A stretch of 64,000 bases of DNA from the NCBI GenBank assembly GCA_033032865.1, contig JAWHQI010000257.1, positions 3,209,001-3,273,000 on the forward strand, given 5' to 3'. The translations under genes and the position numbers were made by a program. Below, one piece after another: positions 55,700 to 64,000 of this stretch. The notes below the pieces were generated by a model. The model saw only the letters and a program-made list of their open reading frames with translations. It was not told the origin of the DNA and made no database searches. Position 1 is the stretch's first letter; each line of letters begins with the position of its first letter. This stretch comes from Dactylorhiza incarnata. Lineage: Eukaryota > Streptophyta > Magnoliopsida > Asparagales > Orchidaceae.

Positions 55700-58600
55700 A
55701 TGCCGGTCGCCGACAACCTCCGCTCCAAAGATCCGCCGGCGGATGTTGAATCACTCCGCCAGTCCCAGGAGTCCCTCACCCTCCAGCTGCGTGCGCTTGC
55801 GGAGCAGCAAAGCCGCACCTCCGACGAAGTCCGCGAGCTCCTCACCGTCCTCAAGTCCGACCGCCGCACCCCGTCCGACCACCTCGGTGGCTCCAGCACG
55901 CCCCCACCGCCGCCGGAAGCCCGGCCAGTTACCTTCAACAACGGCTCCAGCACGCCCCCGCCGCCGCCGGATGTTCGGCCAAACACTTTCAACAACCCCA
56001 CAATGCATACGCGTTTCGCCCGCCTCGACTTTCCCCATTTTTGTGGCGACAACGTTTTGGACTGGATCTACCGCTGCGATCAGTTCTTTGAAGTGGACAA
56101 CACGGCCGCCGACATGAAAGTTCGCATCGCTTCTATTCACTTGGAGGACCGGGCGCTATATTGGCATCAAAATTACATGAAGGCTCGCCTCACCCGCCAA
56201 TGGCCTTCCTGGGAGGAGTACTGCCAAGCTCTTAACAGCCGCTTTGGCTCCCTCTTGTTCGATGATCCCCTTAGCGACATCAAGAACCTACGTCAAAGGA
56301 GCTCGGTGCAACAATATTTAGATGAGTTCGAAGTCCTATTACATCGTGCGGCCATTCCCGAAGAGAATGCGGTCAGCTTATGCCTCGCCGGTTTAAAGGG
56401 GGACATCGAATATGCCGTTCGTATGTTCCAGCCCAAGTCGCTCCAAGATGTGTTTTCTTTGGCCCGGCTCCAGGAACAACAGCTTGCCCACACTTCCCGC
56501 CGGCCCACAGCCTCGTCATGGGATCGGACCACAGGACGGGAAGGTCGACCCAACCAGTCCACCCCCACGGGCCCTACTCAGCCACGGCCTCCCGCTCCTC
56601 CCAGGCCCTCTTCCGGAAAAGGGGGTACTCCTTTCACTTCCACCGATTTTGATGAACGGCGACGCAATGGGCAATGCTTTTGGTGTGACAGTAAATACAC
56701 GTCCGGACATCGTTGTGTGGAACGTCGCAAGTCCTACGCTCTTGAGGTTGTCCCCAACATTGACGAGGATATCGATCCACCCTTGCACCAACTCGAAGAG
56801 CCGGCCGTGGAGGCCGAACCGGAAGAAGAGCAAGATGCACCGCCCCACGTTTCCGTCCATGCCTTGGAGGGGACGACCCATTTCCAAACCATGAGAATCA
56901 CGGCGTCTCACGGTGGAGAACCACTTCATGTCCTCATCGACTCCGGAAGTACACATAACTTCCTCGATCGCGACACGGCAGCGCGCTTGAATTGCCCCAT
57001 GACGGCTATTCCGAGTTTTGACGTTGCGGTCGCCAACGGCAAAACCATTGCAAGCTCTCATAAAGTTGTCAACTTTCAGTGGAAGATGCAAGGCCTCCAG
57101 TTTTCTTCGGATGTTCTAGTCCTACCCCTCGGCGGTTGTGAATTGGTATTGGGCGTCCAATGGCTTGTCACTCTTGGCATCGTCCATTGGGACTTGAAGA
57201 ATTTACGGATGGAATTCTCTTCGCATGGCCATCGGATCACCTTGCGAGGCTCCAAACAAACCGTCAATGCGTGGTTACAGCCCCGCCGTTCACAAAAGTT
57301 AGTCAACCGGGACGGGGAACTTAACATGCTGGCCCTATGTTACCTCCAACCCGATCCCGCTGAACCAGCCCCCCACCCCACGGCCGCCGGAGTGCAGGCC
57401 GGCTCGGATTGCCGCCCACTGGAAGCTGCGGCCAATACCCAACTGCAGGTATTGTTGGCTGAATTCAGCGACATTTTTGCTGAACCAAAGGAGCTGCCCC
57501 CTATTCGCCAGCATGAACACCGTATCACCTTACGAGAAGGAGCATCCCCGGTCAATCTGCGCCCTTACCGCTACCCGCCCCTACAAAAAGGAGTTATCGA
57601 GCGCATGGTTCAGGACTTATTGGAGACCGGCCTCATTCAACGTAGCATTAGCCCGTTTGCTTCCCCGGTGGTCTATGTCAAGAAGAGCGATTGTACATGG
57701 CGCTTATGCGTCGACTATCGCCAACTCAACCGTGACACCATCAAAGATAAGTTTCCAATTCCAATCATTGAAGAGCTTATTGATGAACTACACGGGGCTA
57801 TGTTTTTCTCTAAATTGGACTTGCGGGCAGGTTTTCATCAAGTCCGGATGGCTTTTGGAGATGTCCCCAAGACGGCATTCCGCACCCACCACGGCCACTA
57901 CGAATTCCTCGTAATGCCGTTCGGTCTGGCCAATGCCCCGTCCACCTTTCAAAGCATGATGAACATCATTTTTCAAGCACACCTACGGAAGTCCATCCTC
58001 GTCTTCTTTGACGACATACTTGTGTATAGCGGCTCTTGGGAGGAGCACCTTCAACACCTACGTACTACGTTTCAGATTTTACGCCAACAACATCTCTGCC
58101 TCAAACACTCCAAGTGCCACTTCGGTCTTCAACAAATCCACTACTTGGGCCATTTGATATCACACCACGGAGTGGCCACCGACCCGGGCAAGATCCAAGA
58201 CATGCTCGATTGGCCCGCTCCGACAACCCTTAAGCGCTTGCGCGGGTTTTTGGGATTGACCGGGTACTATCAGCGCTTTATTCAAGATTATGGGATCTTG
58301 GCGAAACCATTGACCTCCATGCTACGTCAACAACTCTTCCAATGGGGCGACGAAGCGGAGGCGGCCTTCCAAGCTTTAAAGAGGGCGGTCTCGTGCCCCC
58401 CGGTGCTTCGTTTACCGGATTTCCACCTTACCTTTGTCATTGAGACCGATGCCGCGGACACCGGCGTAGGGTCGGTTTTACTACAAGAGGAGCGTCCCGT
58501 CGCCTACTTCAGCAAGGCACTCGGCCCCAAAAACGCCCGGCTATCCGCCTATGAGAAGGAGCTACTTGCGGTGGTTATGGCCGTCCAAAAGTGGAAGCAC

Positions 58601-60292
58601 TATTTGTTGGGATCTCCATTCCTTATCCGTACCGATCACCATAGCCTTAAATACTTGCTAGAGCAACAGATCGCCACTCCGGCACAACAACGTTACCTAG
58701 CCAAGCTAATGGGATTTGATTTTCAAATCCAATACAAGCGCGGGAAGGACAATGCTTGCGCCGACGCGCTATCCCGCAAATATGAGCAAGGGGGCGGTGA
58801 GCTCCAAGCCCGGGTGGTCATTCAATCGGAGATCATACGCGCTGTCCGCCAATCATGGGAACAGGACAGCCACCTCCAGAACATCATCGCCGCCAAGCTA
58901 ATCGACCCAAACAGTGAACCGAAGTTTCAATGGAAGCATGGGACACTACATCGTCGTGGCAAGCTCGTTGTCGGTCAAGACAACGCCCTCCGTGGCCGGC
59001 TCCTTCACATCTTCCACGACAGTGCCATGGGCGGCCACTCCGGCGTCACGACAACATACCACCGGCTGAAACGTGCTTTTTATTGGAAGGGAATGAAAGC
59101 GGACGTGTACGAGTATGTCCGCCGATGCACAACATGTCAAGCGTGTAAGGCCACCAACCAACTCCCGATGGGAACATTGCAGCCCCTACCCATTCCGGAG
59201 CGGATTTGGCAAGAAATCTCCATGGACTTCGTTGAAGGTTTACCTCCGAGCCAAGGCAAGACGGCTATATTAGTGGTGGTAGATAGATTGAGCAAGCAAG
59301 CTCACTTTGTGGCCCTCAAACACCCTTACACAGCGGAGGGAGTAGCCGGTATCTTCCTCAACTCAGTTTTCCGCCTTCACGGCCTACCCACCGCTATCGT
59401 TAGTGATCGAGACGCGGTGTTCTTAAGTGACTTTTGGCAAGAACTCTTCCGTATACTACAAATCCAACTACATCACTCTACCGCCTACCACCCGCAAAGT
59501 GACGGGCAAACCGAAGTGGTGAATCGGTGCCTCGAATCTTACCTTAGATGCATGTGTCATGAGCGGCCTCGGAGTTGGGCCGAGTGGCTTCCCTTAGCTG
59601 AATGGTGGTATAATTCTACCTTCCAAAGCGCCATTCGGATGACACCATATGAAGTTGTATATGGGCAAGAGCCCCAACTCCCATCACCTTATGTGGAGGG
59701 CACCGCAACGGTAGAGGCCGTCGACCGGTCCATGGTGGCCCGAGAAAGGGTGCTTTCAATCATCAAACACAATTTATCTATGGCCCAAAATAGGATGAAG
59801 ACCCTTGCGGATCGGAACCGTCGCGAGCGGGAGCTAGAAGTGGGCTCGTGGGTCTATATCCGGTTGCAACCTTACGGGCAAACCAGCCTTCGCACGCACG
59901 GATGCCAGAAATTATCACCCCGGTTCTTTGGCCCATTCCGGGTGCTTGAACGAGTGGGTTTAGTGGCCTATCGCCTTGCCTTGCCGGCCAACGCCAAGCT
60001 ACACGCCACATTCCATATCTCGCAGCTGAAGGAGCACAAGGGGGACCCTCCCGACCGCCCCGGGGAGCTGCCCCTAGCGGTAACCGAAGAAGGCAACGTG
60101 TTGATCGAACCTATACGGAGCTTGGACTGCCGGATCGTCAATCGGGACGGCCGCGCCGTCACTCAATTCCTAATACAATGGACTAACGGAACACGCTCGG
60201 AAGCGACATGGGAGGATCTCTGGTTACTGCAGGCGAAGTACCCGCACTTTGTTCCTTGGGGACAAGGAACTTCTGCTGGAGCGGGCATTTGA
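55700..60292 (+). CDS. Gypsy gag-pol polyprotein with chromodomain, 1530 aa, intact
   Basis: Start at ATG 55700 (MPVADNLRSKDPP), after the LTR and primer site; the frame is also open upstream to 55439. Coiled-coil-like N terminus, Pro-rich spacer, Retrotrans_gag (FPHFCGDNVLDWIYRCDQFF, about residues 110-250), knuckle-like CFWCDSKYTSGHRC, protease IDSGSTHNFLD (Asp about 414). RT has FSKLDLRAGFHQVR and FFDDILVYS (first Asp about 771). RNase H has ETDAADTGVGSVLLQ (Asp about 917). Integrase has an HHCC finger (CTTCQAC) and catalytic Asp 1176, Asp 1236 (VSDRDAVF), Glu 1272 (QTEVVNR), spacing D-35-E. The C-terminal chromodomain (RSLDCRIVNRDGRAVTQFL then EATWEDLWLL) would direct integration to marked chromatin. 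No stop or frameshift; the TGA stop is the first three bases of the 3' LTR. Confidence 0.95.
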   Translation: MPVADNLRSKDPPADVESLRQSQESLTLQLRALAEQQSRTSDEVRELLTVLKSDRRTPSDHLGGSSTPPPPPEARPVTFNNGSSTPPPPPDVRPNTFNNPTMHTRFARLDFPHFCGDNVLDWIYRCDQFFEVDNTAADMKVRIASIHLEDRALYWHQNYMKARLTRQWPSWEEYCQALNSRFGSLLFDDPLSDIKNLRQRSSVQQYLDEFEVLLHRAAIPEENAVSLCLAGLKGDIEYAVRMFQPKSLQDVFSLARLQEQQLAHTSRRPTASSWDRTTGREGRPNQSTPTGPTQPRPPAPPRPSSGKGGTPFTSTDFDERRRNGQCFWCDSKYTSGHRCVERRKSYALEVVPNIDEDIDPPLHQLEEPAVEAEPEEEQDAPPHVSVHALEGTTHFQTMRITASHGGEPLHVLIDSGSTHNFLDRDTAARLNCPMTAIPSFDVAVANGKTIASSHKVVNFQWKMQGLQFSSDVLVLPLGGCELVLGVQWLVTLGIVHWDLKNLRMEFSSHGHRITLRGSKQTVNAWLQPRRSQKLVNRDGELNMLALCYLQPDPAEPAPHPTAAGVQAGSDCRPLEAAANTQLQVLLAEFSDIFAEPKELPPIRQHEHRITLREGASPVNLRPYRYPPLQKGVIERMVQDLLETGLIQRSISPFASPVVYVKKSDCTWRLCVDYRQLNRDTIKDKFPIPIIEELIDELHGAMFFSKLDLRAGFHQVRMAFGDVPKTAFRTHHGHYEFLVMPFGLANAPSTFQSMMNIIFQAHLRKSILVFFDDILVYSGSWEEHLQHLRTTFQILRQQHLCLKHSKCHFGLQQIHYLGHLISHHGVATDPGKIQDMLDWPAPTTLKRLRGFLGLTGYYQRFIQDYGILAKPLTSMLRQQLFQWGDEAEAAFQALKRAVSCPPVLRLPDFHLTFVIETDAADTGVGSVLLQEERPVAYFSKALGPKNARLSAYEKELLAVVMAVQKWKHYLLGSPFLIRTDHHSLKYLLEQQIATPAQQRYLAKLMGFDFQIQYKRGKDNACADALSRKYEQGGGELQARVVIQSEIIRAVRQSWEQDSHLQNIIAAKLIDPNSEPKFQWKHGTLHRRGKLVVGQDNALRGRLLHIFHDSAMGGHSGVTTTYHRLKRAFYWKGMKADVYEYVRRCTTCQACKATNQLPMGTLQPLPIPERIWQEISMDFVEGLPPSQGKTAILVVVDRLSKQAHFVALKHPYTAEGVAGIFLNSVFRLHGLPTAIVSDRDAVFLSDFWQELFRILQIQLHHSTAYHPQSDGQTEVVNRCLESYLRCMCHERPRSWAEWLPLAEWWYNSTFQSAIRMTPYEVVYGQEPQLPSPYVEGTATVEAVDRSMVARERVLSIIKHNLSMAQNRMKTLADRNRRERELEVGSWVYIRLQPYGQTSLRTHGCQKLSPRFFGPFRVLERVGLVAYRLALPANAKLHATFHISQLKEHKGDPPDRPGELPLAVTEEGNVLIEPIRSLDCRIVNRDGRAVTQFLIQWTNGTRSEATWEDLWLLQAKYPHFVPWGQGTSAGAGI

Positions 60293-60660
60293 TACGACCC
60301 GTCCGTATGGGGCCGCAGTTAGTGTGATGGGTGGGGGGCAATTTAGTTCTTTTGTATCTCTTTTATTCCTAGTATAAATTATGTTATCTTGTAGGGTTTG
60401 GGTGTGGATTTTGAAGTGTTTTGTTGTAGTGTGCTGTGTGGAGCCGGATTCTTCCCCTCCCCTTAGCCGTTCTCTGTCCAGGTGAAGAGACCACCTCACG
60501 GAGCTGTATCTTGCTGTATTCTCCATTTCCTGTTACTGTTATTAAGCGTTTTTGTTATTGGAAGCTGGTTGTAACTGGATCCTTGAATATTAATGGATTC
60601 CTGAGTTTGGGTTTGATTACTAAGCTTGTAAATCACTCCCCATTGCTAGTAAACGCATCA
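60290..60660 (+). repeat. 3' LTR (371 bp) of the gypsy chromovirus
   Basis: Differs from the 5' LTR by C/T at two sites and two changes in TCCTG(C/T)TA(A/C)TG. Followed by GAATC. Confidence 0.95.
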
Positions 60661-60665
60661 GAATC

Positions 60666-61601
60666 CTTGTATTTCTAACTTTTACGCAAATAAGGATCAT
60701 TTTAATTTAAATTACAAAAAAGTTCAATTTTATGTTATTTTTATTCTAAATCTTTTTTCACTCATTAAATACCTCAAACTTATGAAACTTAATAAAACAA
60801 TATATTAATATATTATAATTCTATGTTATTTATTTTAATCTAAATTTTTTTTTACGGCTATTTAGGGTTTCAATCATTTTAAAATAAGAAAATTAATTAA
60901 ATTTTATAAATTTATAATTAGTAAAAATGTAATTTTCGATTAAAATAACTTGAAACTAAATTTTATTTGGTTTTTGAATCAAAATTGTCCTCATTTGAGT
61001 GAAAATTAAAAAATTAGGGATTCCAAATGTCTATTTGAAAAGTACAGTGATTCTAGTTATCTTTTCTATAAAATTTAAAGGCGTCACACGCACGTTACTC
61101 AAGAATATACTTAAACATACATATTTGTCTTTTTTTTTAATACTTATACCTTTAATAATACACATAATTGTAAAATAAAAATGTTGATATAAGAACAAAA
61201 AATCATGAAATGAGCATGTTACTGAGTTCATATCGGTAACTAACAAATGATCATATTCTTAAACTTAAATATATGAGGGTACCGATGTTATACCTGTTAT
61301 AAGTTTGTTTATTTATATGTTGTAAATAAAAAAATGTTCAAACCTGATTTAAATAAATAAACATAAATGATCCTTATTTGAACATCCATGTTTATCTAGT
61401 GCCCTAAAACTGTCATCTCTATTTAAACCACCACTAAAAATGACACCCACTTCTTCATGTGTATGTTGCAGTAGTCTATCAGTTTGTTTCCCAAATCAAA
61501 TTCTTATCGAACTCCAGGGTATAAGCAGAAATTTAGAAAGCATTCACCATATTGGGAATTTTATTCATGAAATTTCTCTTCCTGGGGGAGAGGAGTCATT
61601 C
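60666..61601. other. Noncoding gap, AT-rich
   Basis: Mostly AT-rich. At 61440-61600 an open stretch (CFPNQILIELQGISRNL) follows a TGTTGCAG acceptor-like sequence and could be a host exon, but I recognise no family. Confidence 0.4.
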
Positions 61602-62968
61602 TTGATACGGAACAGAGACGAGGACGAGTTTTGGGCCCATTCGGAGCTGATTTGGCGACTTACCATATATGGTGTGCCCGTATCGACGATCCGACTCCAC
61701 AGATGTGTCCGGATTCGCGTTGCGAATCGATTTGATATATTATTTTACTATATTTGCATTTATTTTGATGTATTTGAGTAGTCTCACCTCCGGTCAATCA
61801 TAGTCGTTGATGGGGGATGCTCTAATCCTCCTTATATTATAAATAGATGGTTTGTGGGCTAATTGGAGGCATTGCAGAATTTGGAGAAAGTTATTCCCGG
61901 ATTCCCGCGATCATCCCACGGTGCCGACTTCGTGGAACCCTAGGTGACGACTCCTAGGCTTGTATCTCCCTCCCCAAGGTATCCCCTAACCCTAGCCCTC
62001 TTTTCCCCCTCCCAAACTCCCTCCCGCAGCCCCCGACAGCCCCCCCAAACAGCCACCATTTGGGCTGTCCAGAAATCTGTGTTTTTCTTCCTATTCAAGG
62101 TTACTATTCAAAAATGAAATTTACTATTCATTTATAAGGTTTCTTTTCTTTTTTCCCTCCCTGTTCCACCGCCAGCCCCTGTCCAGCAGCCTTCCAGGCG
62201 CTGCCAGACCTCTGCCTCCACAACCCTCCTCCCTGCCGCCAGCCTCCAGCAATTCCCCTCCCTGCAGCCAACCTCCAGCCATCTCCCCTCCCTGCCGCCA
62301 GCCCCATCTCCTTTCCAACAGCCCCTTCACGTGGATACACCTCTTTTCCCACCTATATTCCTAGATCAGTCCAGATCTAGGTTTTTCCATTCCCGACCCA
62401 TTATTTCCACCGTCATACATCACCCCCATACGCTGGATCCGTTCTCATACATCGGATCTGTCCACTCCCCATCCAGATCTATTCCCTAGTGGCCGGATCT
62501 ATCCATTTCCGGCCTGATCTCACCTTTCTCCGCCAAGGACAGCCACCGCCACACTGTCACGCCTTCGGTTCTACCTTCGATCGCCGATCTACATACCCGG
62601 ACCCGGATTCTTCATTGCCTTGGTCAGCCCACTACTTTGTGAGTCTTATTTGTATTGGATTATTATTTTCAACATATTTATATTAGATTGGACCTTGTAC
62701 CTGTTTTTATATCTTGCATGGTAGTTGTTTGTTAGATTATTATTGTGATTTGCAGGGTTTATTCGCCACGCTCTCGTGCTTTGGCCCTCCACGCGGATGA
62801 AAGCCTAAGCTTGTTTTCGCCTTAATAAATATTCTGTCTTGTCTTGAATTATCTGCATGGGATGTTGTTATTGTTTATTATCTTAATTGTATTCACACCG
62901 TCGGGCTTTGCATAGCATGTAGGGTTAGGTCGTGGATTTTCCGCCGCCTATAGATTCGTCCTGCGTCA
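61602..62968 (+). repeat. 5' LTR of a gypsy-type element running off the window
   Basis: The end CCTATAGATTCGTCCTGCGTCA directly precedes primer site TAGTATCAGAGC (62971-62982). TATA motif CTTATATTATAAATAG at about 61832-61848. The start TGATACGG at 61602 is a best guess because the partner LTR is outside. An end of the same type is at 41582. Confidence 0.65.
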
Positions 62969-63035
62969 ATTAGTATCAGAGCTAGGTTACGCGCACTTTT
63001 TGATACGCAGTCGTAGAGTCTATATGTTTTTCAAT

Positions 63036-64000
63036 ATGTCTAGGTGTCACGATTATTCCTCCCCTCACTTTGGAGGTCTCGAGTCCACTAGCGCCCGCTC
63101 TCACAGAGCCCCGTCAGAGAGATCACATTACTACGACGATTATTCTCGATCGCAGTACACCGCTTCCAGAGATCGTGTTGACCCACCGACACGACCCCAC
63201 TATGCTAGAGACGATCAGTATGATGATTGTCGCCGTTCTTATCCGTACACGCGAGCGGATCGTGTTGATCCTTCAACACAACTCGGTTACCTTAGGGATG
63301 ATTATTATGAGGATCGTCGTTCCGAGAGAGATCTTGAGAGTCAGTTTCGTACTGCTGCCCCTTCCTTTGACGGCTCATCGAGTCCCGAGTCTTTCAGTTA
63401 TTGGCTCGTGGATATGGAGTACTATCTTGACCATTTTGAGGTATTCGGTGAGCGGCGCGTCAAGTTTGCGAAACTTAGACTTTTATATCAGGCGAAGGCT
63501 TACTGGTCTAGCGTTGAGAGGACCCGTGAGCGAGACCGTCTACATCGCGTCACTAGTTGGGTGGACATGAAGCGTATATTGTGTCAAAGGTATCTTCCAT
63601 CGTCGTATCAGACTCGCCTGCTCGACCAATTATTTTCCCTCCAGCAAGGATCATGTCCGTCGCTGAGTACAGGGATCGCTTTGATGAGTTAGTTGTGCGG
63701 AGCGATATCCGAGAGGACCCAACCATGACCTCTTGCAAATTTTGGTCTGGCCTTCGATCTGACATTCGTACTAAGGTGATTTATCATAGCTCGAAGTCCC
63801 TCAATCAGACATATCAACTCGCCCTTCGTTATGAGCAGTCTTTGAGAACCGCAATAGCTAGTCAATTGGATTTTCACATTGATCTTCGCGGTACGAGTCC
63901 CTCCCATACTGAGGTCACCATGACGCCTATCATTGTTCCATCAGACATGACTGAAGTGATACTTGATGTTGATTGCTCTCACCCCAGTGAGGTGCTTAGC
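63036..64000 (+). pseudogene. Gypsy gag, frameshifted, continues beyond the window
   Basis: From an ATG near 63036: an Arg/Asp/Tyr-rich N terminus with two repeats of (D/E)RVDP(P/S)T....Y.RDD, then TAAPSFDGSSSPESFSYWL, FAKLRLLYQAKAYWSSVER and WVDMKRILCQRYLPSSYQ (Retrotrans_gag). At about 63652 one base is missing between LQQGS and MSVAEYRDRFDEL; in the new frame gag continues with FWSGLRSDIRTKVI and LNQTYQLALRYEQSL to the edge. Pol is not in the window. Confidence 0.85.

Larger units (their letters stand above)
55293..60660 (+). mobile_element. Complete Ty3/gypsy chromovirus (Reina-like), 5368 bp, TSD GAATC
   Basis: LTRs 55293-55663 and 60290-60660 are both 371 bp and differ at only four positions by eye. 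Flanks GAATC at 55288-55292 and 60661-60665. The single polyprotein frame has all gag, protease, RT, RNase H, integrase and chromodomain parts. Small size, short LTR and C-terminal chromodomain fit the Reina lineage. It is the only apparently autonomous element in the window and a recent insertion. Confidence 0.95.

Noticed and set aside
56516..57091. Minus-strand ORF of 191 codons
   Set aside because: Shadow of the intact gypsy polyprotein on the other strand.
41979..60665. Shared TSD GAATC of the elements at 41984-44222 and 55293-60660 as a sign of site preference
   Set aside because: Two 5-bp matches between unrelated families can arise by chance and no further flank similarity was seen.

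Overview
This is a repeat-dominated stretch of a flowering-plant nuclear genome. Evidence for this is two spliced nuclear genes with plant-type organisation (a peroxisomal PMP22/Mpv17-family gene and the gene for chloroplast ribosomal protein L21), a plant pentatricopeptide-repeat pseudogene, a plant QALGGH zinc finger with an EAR motif, an Au-type SINE, CACTA and hAT/PIF-type MITEs, and nested Ty1/copia and Ty3/gypsy LTR retrotransposons. I cannot name the species.

Layout. Positions 1-5240: GC-rich palindromes, then a minus-strand PMP22-like gene whose exons 1-3 (5240-5169, 5094-4996, 911-810) are in the window; its 4.1-kb second intron holds a hAT-type MITE and a SINE, and its last exons lie beyond the left edge. 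5541-8200: MITEs, one nested in another, and a solo LTR. 8200-10730: a PPR pseudogene split by a small decayed copia element. 11272-19250: an 8-kb gypsy-type element without reverse transcriptase, with GC-rich repeat arrays in its LTRs, gag and protease remnants, an antisense ORF and what looks like a captured C2H2 zinc-finger gene end. 19327-20795: three MITEs and a MULE/FAR1-like remnant. About 20830-24480: the 5' part of a second gypsy element. 25091-29875: a copia element lacking the RT core. 30772-32198: a non-autonomous CACTA element. 33101-33608: first two exons of plastid RPL21. 34877-40915: a second copy of the same copia family on the minus strand, inserted in a gypsy-type LTR. 41583-49269: an old copia element split by a small non-autonomous element and a 2-kb solo LTR. 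49606-55175: two non-autonomous LTR elements and one solo LTR. 55293-60660: a structurally complete gypsy element with an open 1530-residue polyprotein and nearly identical LTRs. 61602-64000: LTR and gag of another gypsy element, cut by the right edge.

For most elements I located terminal repeats with a matching target-site duplication (TSD): TTCACATG, ATGTGCCT, TAATT, GCTTG, ATTAT, TAATTTAT, AATCT, TGC, TTA, GCCCC, GAATC, ATGGG, CCGAG, GAGCA, CCTTC, GAATC. These fix boundaries to the base and give a relative order of insertion. The only element that looks capable of autonomous movement is the gypsy at 55293-60660; most others are deleted, non-autonomous or solo LTRs. I found no bacterial, phage, CRISPR or viral system. 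The most unusual items are the zinc-finger fragment inside the 11272-19250 element, the expanded LTR arrays with a promoterless 5' LTR, an in-frame 861-bp RT deletion, and a foldback element made of hairpins within hairpins. All comparisons were made by eye.
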